A stretch of DNA of 5,437 nucleotides, from NCBI GenBank assembly GCA_023266715.1, contig JAHFPK010000201.1:1-5437 (forward strand). The letters run 5' to 3'. Position numbers and translations under genes: made by a program. The notes under the pieces are model-generated. The model did no database searches. It worked only from the letters and a program-made list of their open reading frames with translations, and was not told the DNA's origin. Source of the stretch: Hyphomicrobiales bacterium. GTDB lineage: Bacteria > Pseudomonadota > Alphaproteobacteria > Rhizobiales > Aestuariivirgaceae. Shown in pieces: positions 1 to 5,227 of this stretch (position 1 is the first letter of the stretch; each line of letters opens with the position of its first letter).

Positions 1-1077
1 GTCGTTCGCGTTTACGCCAATGAAATCGCGGCGCTCGAGGCTGTCACAAAGTTCGTCGAACAGGCCGTGCCAGCCGAAGGTGCCGCTCTGGCGCAGCTTC
101 TCTTTGACGATGAACTGCGCCTCTTCACGTTGAGCAAGGAGAAATTCGCAGAATCTCGCTATGCCGACATCAACGGCCAGGAAACTGCAAACCAATCCGG
201 TGAACCCTATTTCATCGTCCCGGACAAATCTTCAAAACCTGGGGTGGTGCTGGTGCATGGACTTCTTGCTTCGCCTGCCGAACTTAAAGCGCTGGGACAG
301 CGTCTTTCTGATATGGGGCACCCGGTCCTCGGCGTCAGGCTGAAGGGCCACGGAACTTCGCCGTGGGACCTGCGTGAGTGCAGCTGGCAGGACTGGCTCG
401 CGTCGGTGCGCCGCGGCTATGAGATCATGTCGCATTTGACGGATGAGGTGGTTGTTGTCGGATTCGCCACCGGCGCCTCGCTGGCCCTGCATCTTGCAGC
501 GAGCCGCCCGGCGGGCCTCGTTGGAGTCGTTTCGGTTTCGGCACCTCTCAGCTTCCGGCCGCGCAGCGTGGCGTTTGCTTCGCTGATTCACGGCCTCAAC
601 AAGCTCAGCGAATGGGTCTATGTCCAGGATGGTGTCAAGCCCTTCCTGCCCCGCGATCCCGAGCATCCGGACATCGACTACCGCAACATGCCGGTGCGCG
701 GCCTGGTCGAATTGCGCAAGGTGGCGGATGGACTCAATCGCTGCCTGCCGCAGGTCGTCTGCCCAGTTACAATTATTCAGGGATTGGACGATCCGATTGT
801 CGACCCAGCCAGCGCCCGGCTTATCCATGATCGCATCGGATCATCGCAGAAATCACTGCATATGATCCCGTCACAGCGCCACGGTATACTGCATGAGGAC
901 ATTGCTGGAACCCAGGCGCTGGTTATCTCGCTGCTTGGCACTTTGGCCTCACCGCTGACCCCGGCAGTTCCTCCCCGCACGACCATCTTGCCAAGGATTG
1001 GTGCGACAATGAACGGTATGCTCGCGCAACTGCTGCGTCGCTACGGCAAACGCACTAGCAGGGCAAATCCAGTTTAA
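1..1077 (+). CDS. Alpha/beta-hydrolase fold protein, 5'-truncated by window edge, catalytic Ser replaced
   Basis: The frame is open from base 1, so the gene starts outside the window; the GTG at 67 is only the first in-window start-type codon and not a likely true start. Seen: the strand-3/oxyanion region VVLVHGLLASP (from about 244), an RLKGHGTSP loop typical of carboxylesterase/monoglyceride-lipase-like S33 hydrolases, a nucleophile elbow VVGFATGAS (about 454-480), an acid loop QGLDDPIVD (about 778-804) and a catalytic-type histidine in SQRHGIL (His codon 880-882). The elbow should read G-x-S-x-G; here it is G-F-A-T-G, so the nucleophile serine is alanine (codon 466-468, GCC) while Asp and His remain. 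It may therefore be inactive, non-hydrolytic, or use the neighbouring Thr, the last being unlikely. About 65 residues precede the hydrolase core and do not resemble it, so it may be the C-terminal domain of a larger protein. The specific substrate is unknown. No terminator is evident after the stop at 1075-1077. Confidence 0.8.
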   Translation, partial: VVRVYANEIAALEAVTKFVEQAVPAEGAALAQLLFDDELRLFTLSKEKFAESRYADINGQETANQSGEPYFIVPDKSSKPGVVLVHGLLASPAELKALGQRLSDMGHPVLGVRLKGHGTSPWDLRECSWQDWLASVRRGYEIMSHLTDEVVVVGFATGASLALHLAASRPAGLVGVVSVSAPLSFRPRSVAFASLIHGLNKLSEWVYVQDGVKPFLPRDPEHPDIDYRNMPVRGLVELRKVADGLNRCLPQVVCPVTIIQGLDDPIVDPASARLIHDRIGSSQKSLHMIPSQRHGILHEDIAGTQALVISLLGTLASPLTPAVPPRTTILPRIGATMNGMLAQLLRRYGKRTSRANPV

Positions 1078-1083
1078 GTGGCG

Positions 1084-1236
1084 TCAATAATGAAGTCTGT
1101 CGCCTTTTTCGCCATCGAAAAGATAGATGCGGTCCCTGAGGAATGTGAAGGCGATCGGAGTATCAATGTTCTGGCGAAATGTTCGGGGCCCCTTGGACAC
1201 CACAAGTTGTTCACCAATCTCACGTTGACGGGCTTT
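1084..1236 (-). pseudogene. Probable C-terminal remnant of a MalK/UgpC-type sugar ABC transporter ATPase
   Basis: On the minus strand, ending at the TGA complementary to 1084-1086, about 50 codons are open and finish with DRIYLFDGEKGDRLHY. That resembles the end of the TOBE domain of MalK/UgpC-family ATPases, which commonly terminate in a pattern like R-(I/V)-H-L-F-D-x-x-T-G-x-R-L. A stop lies in frame just upstream (TCA at 1237-1239 on the plus strand), with another at 1261-1263. No Walker or signature motif is present, so at most the last ~50 residues of a ~350-residue protein survive. The identification rests on a short motif and the usual position at the C-terminus. The overlapping plus-strand reading frame (1078-1272) shows no recognisable family and looks like the antisense shadow. 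Confidence 0.4.
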
Positions 1237-1304
1237 TCATTGGGCGCTCCGCATGGAATGCTAGAGTTTTAATTGGAATCATCGAAGCTGTAACTTCTGC
1301 TTTT

Positions 1305-1309
1305 GGAGA
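1305..1309 (+). promoter_or_regulatory. Ribosome binding site of the rpiB-like pseudogene
   Basis: GGAGA lies six bases before the ATG at 1316-1318. This fixes the original start of the isomerase gene and shows that its translation signals survive although the reading frame is broken. Confidence 0.65.
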
Positions 1310-1315
1310 AAGATT

Positions 1316-1762
1316 ATGAAAATTGTGCTGGGCGCCGACGGCGCCGGAAAGCCGCTCATCGATGTGATCGAGACCCATCTCAGAGCGAAGGCAGGCCATG
1401 AGGTGACCAATCTCAGCCAGCCCGGCTTACTATGCGGACATTTTGGCCAATGTTGCCAATGCGGTGAAGGAAGGCAAGTTTGAGCGCGCAATCCTATGCT
1501 GTGGCACGGGCATTGGTGTTTGCATCTCAGCCAACAAGGTGCCGGGCTTCGCGCCGCTCTCACCCATGATACCTATTCGGCTGAACGGGCCGCTAAATCC
1601 AACAATGCCCAGATCATCACCATGGGGGCCCGCGTCATTGGCCCCGAGCTTGCCAAGGCCGTTGTAAACACATGGCTCGCATCCAAGTTCGACCCACACG
1701 GCACGTCCGCCGCCAATGTCGAGGCCATCAACCGGCTTGATGGAACTGGCGACAATCCTTGA
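1316..1762 (+). pseudogene. RpiB/LacAB-family sugar-phosphate isomerase, broken by two compensating frameshifts
   Basis: Joining three frame segments gives a near full-length (~148 residue) RpiB/LacA/LacB-family isomerase. Segment 1 (1316 to about 1427) reads MKIVLGADGAGKPL...GHEVTNLSQPG. Segment 2 (about 1431-1547, frame +1) reads YADILANVANAVKEG...CCGTGIGVCISANKVPG with the family's catalytic cysteine loop. Segment 3 (about 1550-1762) reads RAALTHDTYSAERAAKSNNAQ...MGARVIGPELAK...VEAINRLD. An extra A near 1429 (TTAC for TTC, Phe-Tyr-Ala expected) and a missing base near 1547-1548 (GGC-TT for GGC-ATT, PGIRAAL expected) cause the shifts. Together they restore the original frame, leaving about 40 scrambled codons and a TGA at 1481-1483. 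The N-terminal GADGAG lacks the His of classic ribose-5-phosphate isomerase B (GADHAG) and is closer to the tetrose-phosphate isomerases of erythritol/threitol pathways (EryI/DerI/LerI). Substrate assignment is inference. A sequencing error could mimic one or both indels. Confidence 0.85.
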
Positions 1763-1917
1763 TCTACTAACAATGCAATGCTTCGTGAATGTAGTTCCGC
1801 AGTAGTGTTTCCAGGCCATTCCCAATTGTATCGAAGGGGGAGCAGGCTGTAAAGAACGCGGATAATGGCTTGTACGGCGTGCGCTATATGTGCCTAGAGC
1901 GCGGGAATAAAGACTAA

Positions 1918-2006
1918 ATGATTGCAGACCCTCGAGTTCCTGCACATCGCTTTTGCATTGCCCCATGATGGATAGGAATGACAATCCAAAGAAATCAATT
2001 TGTTAG
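1918..2006 (+). pseudogene. dusA: dusA 5'-end remnant at attachment-site copy A
   Basis: Starting at ATG 1918, the reading is M-I-A-D-P-R-V-P-A-H-R-F-C-I-A-P, after which one C is missing from the C-run at 1961-1964. Restoring it gives ...RFCIAPMMD, the hallmark start of DusA (tRNA-dihydrouridine synthase A; bacterial DusA begins R-F-x-V-A-P-M-(M/L)-D-W-T-D-R-H). After the core the frame reads RNDNPKKSIC and stops at TAG 2004-2006, replacing the expected W-T-D-R-H-C-R. So only ~19 codons of dusA are present, followed by foreign DNA. That is the structure expected where an element has inserted at the 5' end of dusA. A weak GGGA lies at 1903-1906. The -1 shift means even this short peptide is no longer continuous, consistent with an old junction. 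Confidence 0.6.
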
Positions 2007-2010
2007 AAGT
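1961..2010 (+). repeat. Direct repeat A, dusA-type att junction
   Basis: Aligned without gaps to 4821-4870 (offset exactly 2860), 41 of 50 bases match. 22 contiguous bases are identical (1962-1983 and 4822-4843), beginning CCCATGATGGATAGGAATGA. The first part encodes the conserved A-P-M-M-D of DusA. The second part (AGG AAT GAC, then AAATCAAT and TTAGAAG) is shared by the two copies but is not dusA sequence beyond a weak D-x-x-D match, so it is read as the left end of an inserted element. Interpreted as an attL-like or tandem att junction. Confidence 0.7.
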
Positions 2011-2158
2011 CTCTGTGTGTGCGGCTTTTCCTGCAGGTCCGAACGACGATGGGCTTGCTCGACCTCGCTACGCATCTCGTGCGCCAGGCAAAGCCCGGCT
2101 TCGCCCAAGGCTGCAGAACGCGAGCGGCGACTGGCGAGAAACCCGACAGGCGGATGAG

Positions 2159-2599
2159 TCACGAAGCCGCGCGCGGCAACCAGGTCATCAGATGGATGGC
2201 GGCGGCAACAATTTCGCTCTTTTCATTGGTGACTTCGACCTTGGCAAGGGTGCGATTCTTTGCGGCATCGATGCTGTCGACGGTGTAGCGGACGGTGATG
2301 GTGTCGCCCAGGAACACCGGCTTCAGGAAGCGAACCCTGTCGTAACCGAGAGACACCGGAAAGATCGACGGCACCCGTTCGGCCATCAGGCTGTTGACCA
2401 TGGTCGAAGCGGTCGACATGTAGCCCACCAGCAGGGCGCCGTGGGCAATGCGCCGCCCATAGGGGGTCTTGCGCATGAATTGTTCATCGACATGATTGGG
2501 GGCGAAGTCGCCGGTAATCCCCGCGAACAAGTAGACGTCGCTCTCCGAAACGGTTTTGCTGAACGAAGTGCTGGCGCCGAGGGCCGGTTTCAAGTCCAT
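2159..2599 (-). CDS. MaoC-like hotdog dehydratase ((R)-enoyl-CoA hydratase type)
   Basis: 146 residues, the usual length for a single-domain MaoC/PhaJ-type (R)-specific enoyl-CoA hydratase, which adds water to trans-2-enoyl-CoA in the cytoplasm. The hydratase-2 motif is at residues 21-38: DVYLFAGITGDFAPNHVD. It carries the catalytic-type Asp31 and His36 and is followed by YGRRIAHGALLVGYMS, matching the G-x-x-x-A-H-G-x-L family block that starts the central hotdog helix. Position 33, usually Asn in GDxNPxH, is Ala, with an Asn two residues later. The start ATG (complement of 2597-2599) is preceded by AAAGG on the minus strand at about eight bases. It lies 134 bases downstream of the GMC oxidoreductase in the same direction, so the two may be co-transcribed, though the gap could hold its own promoter. 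An acyl-CoA substrate is likely but not identifiable; a non-CoA hydro-lyase role cannot be excluded. Confidence 0.85.
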   Translation of the reverse strand: MDLKPALGASTSFSKTVSESDVYLFAGITGDFAPNHVDEQFMRKTPYGRRIAHGALLVGYMSTASTMVNSLMAERVPSIFPVSLGYDRVRFLKPVFLGDTITVRYTVDSIDAAKNRTLAKVEVTNEKSEIVAAAIHLMTWLPRAAS

Positions 2600-2733
2600 G
2601 GATCAGCCTTTCAAGAATTCGTTTGCGAACATGCTCTCCCGCCTATGACTGGCGTTTTCAAGACTTTGCGTGATTACGGCATCGCAGTAAAGCCGGCATG
2701 CGCAGCTGGTCTTATTGGCGGGCACTGCGCGGT

Positions 2734-4323
2734 TCACCGGCCGCGGATAAGGTCGGCCGCCTTTTCAGCGATCATGATGGTCGCCGCATTGGTGTTGGAC
2801 GAGACGACATAGGGCATCACCGAACTGTCGCAGACACGCAACCCTTCAAGCCCATGCACCTTCAGGTCCGGTGACACCACCGCCATCTTGCCCTGTCCCA
2901 TGGCACAGGTCCCGGCCGGATGATGCTGGGTCTTCGCCATGCCGCAGACATAGTCGAACAACTCTTCGTCGGTGTTGCAACCGGGGCCAGGCAAGCGCTC
3001 CGCCATCAGAAATGGCTTGAGCGCATCCTGCCGCAGGATATCGCGCGCGATCCGAAGGGCCTTCAGGGACATTTCTCGGTCATAACTGTCAGCCCAGTAG
3101 TTGGGGTCTATGAGCGGTGCAGCCGCCGGATCGGCACTCGCCAGCCTCACCGTGCCGCGCGAGCGCGGGCGCAGAAATGCAACGTTGAGCGTAATGCCAC
3201 CGTTTCGTAGCCTTGCAATTCCCGCCTCTATGCCGGTGCCGAGACCGAAATGAAACTGAATATCGGGAGCAGGCGCATTGGGATCAGCTCTCCAGAATCC
3301 GCCTGTCTCGAACAGGCTTGAGGACACCGGGCCCGTTCGCGTCAGCAAATAGCGGAGACCAGCCCTGGCTGCCCAGTGAGGCCTGCCATACTTGTCATAG
3401 GAATGATCGCCGGTGCATTCCGACAGCACACAGAGATCGAGATGGTCCTGCAAATTGCCGCCGACGCCTGGAAGATCGTGCACAGGCGCGATGCCGACCG
3501 ACTTCAGGTGATCGGCGGGTCCAATGCCTGACAACATGAGAAGCCGCGGCGACCCGATGGCACCCGACGAAACGATTACTTCGCGCGCAGCCCTGATCGA
3601 TTCCACGTGGCCATTGCGCCTCACCTCGACGCCGGTAACCCTGGAACCGTCGACGAGGACGCGCCCCACCATTTCCGCCAGCATGACCGTGAGATTGGGC
3701 CGGCGCATCGCCGGTTTCAGATAGGCAACGGAAGTCGACGAACGCCTGACATGCTTCTGGGTAAGCTGGTAGAAGCCGAAACCCGTCGGGTCCGGCTTGG
3801 TGAGATCGTTGTTGCGTGGAAGGCCCAACTGCTCAGCCGCCCGTATGAAGGCTTCGCAAATCGGCAGCGCGCCTTTGGGCTGCGACACGCCAAGCGGTCC
3901 ACCCTTGCCATGCCATTCGTTGTCGAAAGTGTCGTTGTCCTCGGACTTGCGGAAATAGGGCAACACCTCCCGGTAGCTCCAGCCGGTGCAGCCGGCCTGC
4001 GCCCAGTTGTCATAGTCAAGGGCATTGCCGCGTGTATAAATCTGGGCGTTAATAGAGGAGCCACCGCCGATTACTTTGGCCTGAGTATACCACAGCACCC
4101 TGTTTCGCATGTGTTTCTGCGGAACTGTTGACCAGCCCCAGGAGGCGATGCCCTTGGTCATGCGTGCGAAACCCGCCGGCCAATGGAAGAGGAAGTGGCG
4201 GTCGTTGCCGCCAGCCTCAATCAACAATACCTTTGCGTCGCGATCTTCCGAGAGTCGCGCCGCGAGGACGCAGCCCGCCGAGCCGCCGCCGACGATAATG
4301 TAATCATACTCCCTGGCTATCAT
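2734..4323 (-). CDS. GMC-family FAD-dependent oxidoreductase (choline/alcohol dehydrogenase-like)
   Basis: 529 residues, full length for the glucose-methanol-choline family, which oxidises alcohols to aldehydes using bound FAD. Residues 6-17 form the Rossmann ADP-binding start YDYIIVGGGSAG, with Glu36 in LLIEAGG as the ribose-binding acid. Residues 82-99 (AKVIGGGSSINAQIYTRG) match GMC signature 1, and SSGAIGSPRLLMLSGIGP (about 252-270) matches signature 2. The C-terminal active site has HHPAGTCAMG (His467/His468) and SSNTNAA (Asn510/Asn512), the catalytic His-Asn arrangement. No signal peptide or membrane segment is seen, so it is probably cytoplasmic or loosely membrane-associated. The ATG (complement of 4321-4323) has a GGTGA sequence about six bases upstream. 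Resemblance is to BetA/AlkJ-like bacterial dehydrogenases, but choline specificity cannot be claimed: no betaine aldehyde dehydrogenase or betI neighbour is present. It lies between the dusA-type repeats as the main cargo gene and appears intact. Confidence 0.93.
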   Translation of the reverse strand: MIAREYDYIIVGGGSAGCVLAARLSEDRDAKVLLIEAGGNDRHFLFHWPAGFARMTKGIASWGWSTVPQKHMRNRVLWYTQAKVIGGGSSINAQIYTRGNALDYDNWAQAGCTGWSYREVLPYFRKSEDNDTFDNEWHGKGGPLGVSQPKGALPICEAFIRAAEQLGLPRNNDLTKPDPTGFGFYQLTQKHVRRSSTSVAYLKPAMRRPNLTVMLAEMVGRVLVDGSRVTGVEVRRNGHVESIRAAREVIVSSGAIGSPRLLMLSGIGPADHLKSVGIAPVHDLPGVGGNLQDHLDLCVLSECTGDHSYDKYGRPHWAARAGLRYLLTRTGPVSSSLFETGGFWRADPNAPAPDIQFHFGLGTGIEAGIARLRNGGITLNVAFLRPRSRGTVRLASADPAAAPLIDPNYWADSYDREMSLKALRIARDILRQDALKPFLMAERLPGPGCNTDEELFDYVCGMAKTQHHPAGTCAMGQGKMAVVSPDLKVHGLEGLRVCDSSVMPYVVSSNTNAATIMIAEKAADLIRGR

Positions 4324-4655
4324 GTCCCGTCACCATAACAGTCAGTGGCATTGAGGTGATCATCAAAAAAATTTCCCGCCGCGCGGTCGTCTGAGTTGTC
4401 GGACCCAAAGGCTAGCCAAACCGATATTCCGTAGCAATGAAATTAGAGGCTACTGCATGTCCTGCGCTGCGTCGAGGGTTGCCGGTCCATCACCTTGTTT
4501 CGCATGCTTCTTACCTTACTCGATGAGCTTGAGCCGCCTGAGATCATTGATGGGACGCAATCCAAGTTAAAGCGTCAGAGACTCGAGAACAGCAGCCGTG
4601 CCGCCAGACCTGGGCTCGCCAATTTCCAGAAGGCTGCTTGACGATCACAGGTATT
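4324..4655. other. Non-coding stretch upstream of the GMC gene; no supported gene
   Basis: This 332-base region should hold the promoter of the minus-strand GMC gene, but no convincing -35/-10 pair was identified. The only plus-strand reading frame of note is 4504-4641 (45 codons from ATG, ending L-A-N-F-Q-K-A-A). It has a proline/arginine-rich C-terminus, no clear ribosome binding site and no recognised family. It could be the tail of a degraded gene, because the frame stays open upstream of the ATG to at least about 4450. Confidence 0.3.
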
Positions 4656-4696
4656 CGTGTGCACTCCTCTTGAAACTCGTGTGCGCTATGTGTGCA
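4656..4696 (+). repeat. CGTGTGC repeat cluster, left of junction B
   Basis: CGTGTGCA at 4656-4663, CGTGTGCG at 4678-4685 and TGTGTGCA at 4689-4696 are spaced by 22 and 11 bases, i.e. about two helical turns and one. The last two form an 11-bp tandem pair, CGTGTGCGCTA/TGTGTGCAGCA. The spacing suggests protein binding on one face of DNA, such as integrase arm-type sites, an iteron or an operator. A close relative, GTGCGCTATATGTGC, occurs at 1879-1893 left of junction A. Confidence 0.5.
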
Positions 4697-4730
4697 GCAC
4701 GGAAACGAAACAGAGATAAAATGAAAAATT

Positions 4731-4752
4731 CGTGTGCAAATCAGTGCACACG
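4731..4752. promoter_or_regulatory. Perfect inverted repeat, candidate operator or recombinase site
   Basis: CGTGTGCA (4731-4738), a six-base spacer AATCAG, then TGCACACG (4745-4752): 8-bp perfectly complementary arms made of the same word as the surrounding direct repeats. It lies 37 bases before the TTG start of the dusA fragment, so it could control that start or be a paired arm site. The loop is small and no U-tract follows, so a terminator is unlikely. Confidence 0.45.
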
Positions 4753-4788
4753 ATCTTGCTTCGTTCCTTTGTAAACAAGGATAAACTA

Positions 4789-4866
4789 TTGAATCACAAG
4801 GGTAAAATATTCGCCGTTGCGCCCATGATGGATAGGAATGACACTGTAAGGAAATCAATGGCTTAG
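4789..4866 (+). pseudogene. dusA: dusA 5'-end fragment at attachment-site copy B
   Basis: From TTG 4789 the frame reads (M)NHKGKIFAVAPMMD, an excellent match to the start of rhizobial-type DusA (IFAVAPMMDWTDRHCR). It then departs into RNDTVRKSMA and stops at TAG 4864-4866. Only the first ~15 codons are dusA-like. An AAGGA at 4777-4781 sits seven bases before the TTG, supporting this start; upstream start-type codons (GTG 4732, TTG 4756) lack such a signal. The frame carries no lesion, unlike copy A. It could be the host's native dusA 5' end or the element-supplied replacement 5' end that such islands carry. The flanking CGTGTGC repeats on both sides favour the latter, i.e. a junction between two tandem elements. 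The rest of dusA is not in the window and would be expected further right. Confidence 0.65.
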
Positions 4867-4870
4867 AAGC
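4821..4870 (+). repeat. Direct repeat B, dusA-type att junction
   Basis: Partner of the repeat at 1961-2010, in the same orientation with 41/50 identity. The identical block is 4822-4843. The mismatches fall mostly after the dusA-coding part (4844-4850 and 4860-4870), consistent with related but independently diverged element ends rather than a recent duplication. Confidence 0.7.
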
Positions 4871-4873
4871 CGT

Positions 4874-4892
4874 CGTGTGCGCTACGTGTGCA
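4874..4892 (+). repeat. 11-bp tandem CGTGTGC pair right of junction B
   Basis: CGTGTGCG (4874-4881) and CGTGTGCA (4885-4892) repeat at an 11-base period, giving CGTGTGCGCTACGTGTGCAG at 4874-4893. This differs at one position from 4678-4697 on the other side of the junction. A related TGTGTGCGGC is at 2014-2023, at the equivalent place right of junction A. Symmetric placement around a recombination core is what arm-type integrase sites look like. Confidence 0.5.
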
Positions 4893-4893
4893 G

Positions 4894-5227
4894 TAAGGGA
4901 CTGTGTGTTGCGTGAAGTACCGTGAATTGCTCTCAACAAAATGGTTGATCCCACTCTCGCAACAGCCGACAAGACATCAAATGATCTCGTGGGCTATCTG
5001 CAAATCGAGTGATCTCGTCTGTTATTATGAAGTGTGTGCTACAAGTCGTCGCCACTTAAGAAGTCATAAGGCTCGGTAATAGTCGCCGGTCTGATCAAAT
5101 AGCATCAATTTCAAGGTGGTACCGTTTGCAAATCGGTTATAGCATTACCGGAGTGGCAGGCTCCTGTGTTCGCGTGGTTGGGTACATGGCTGGAGAACTG
5201 CCCAACACAAAAATTGGGGAGCAGCAC
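4894..5227. other. Gene-free stretch right of junction B
   Basis: No supported coding region is seen. A 9-bp direct repeat TGATCTCGT occurs at 4982-4990 and 5010-5018 (28-base period), of unknown meaning. A plus-strand frame from 5126 is open into the ABC ATPase tail, but its first ~34 codons match no part of an ABC protein, so it looks like fused junk rather than a gene start. Confidence 0.4.

Larger units (their letters stand above)
1971..4830. mobile_element. Putative CIME-like cargo element between two dusA att junctions
   Basis: A 2.86 kb segment is bounded by direct repeats that both coincide with the start of dusA. It contains only a GMC oxidoreductase gene and a MaoC-like gene, both on the minus strand, and no recombinase, transposase or relaxase. 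Elements that keep att sites but lack an integrase (CIMEs) arise by decay of integrative elements and can be moved by a related integrase acting in trans; that is known biology, its application here is inference. The right end (about 4789-4830) would supply a new start and N-terminus for dusA, as described for dusA-integrating islands. Alternatively, the repeats could be the left ends of two unrelated insertions with the intervening DNA accumulated otherwise. Exact limits depend on where strand exchange occurs within the identical 22 bases. Confidence 0.45.

Noticed and set aside
1078..1272. 64-codon plus-strand frame after the hydrolase stop
   Set aside because: It starts with GTG directly at the previous stop, has no recognisable family, and the opposite strand carries a more convincing ABC ATPase tail.
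1430..1984. 184-codon minus-strand reading frame
   Set aside because: It is antisense to the rpiB-like pseudogene, whose plus-strand translation is unmistakable, and extends over the dusA remnant; no motif of its own.
2000..2812. 270-codon plus-strand reading frame
   Set aside because: It runs antisense across the complete MaoC gene and the end of the GMC gene; composition and content are those of a shadow frame in GC-rich DNA and no family is recognisable.
4731..4752. Rho-independent terminator
   Set aside because: The stem is 8 bp, but no U-rich run follows and it points into the start region of the dusA fragment rather than following a gene.
1961..4870. Ends of a single insertion sequence or composite transposon
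   Set aside because: The repeats are direct, not inverted, encode the dusA start, and no transposase lies between them; an att-type origin explains them better.
4656..4893. CRISPR-like array
   Set aside because: Repeat units are only 7-11 bases, unevenly spaced, partly inverted and without unique spacers of constant length.
4544..4972. 142-codon minus-strand frame rich in Cys, Ser and His
   Set aside because: It crosses the repeat cluster and the dusA fragment in antisense. The cysteines come from the GTGTGC repeats read backwards and do not form a metal-binding pattern.
5126..5227. N-terminal part of a genuine 77-residue protein from 5126 to 5359
   Set aside because: Only the last ~43 residues have family character; the earlier part shows no domain and the start at 5126 is a TTG without a Shine-Dalgarno.
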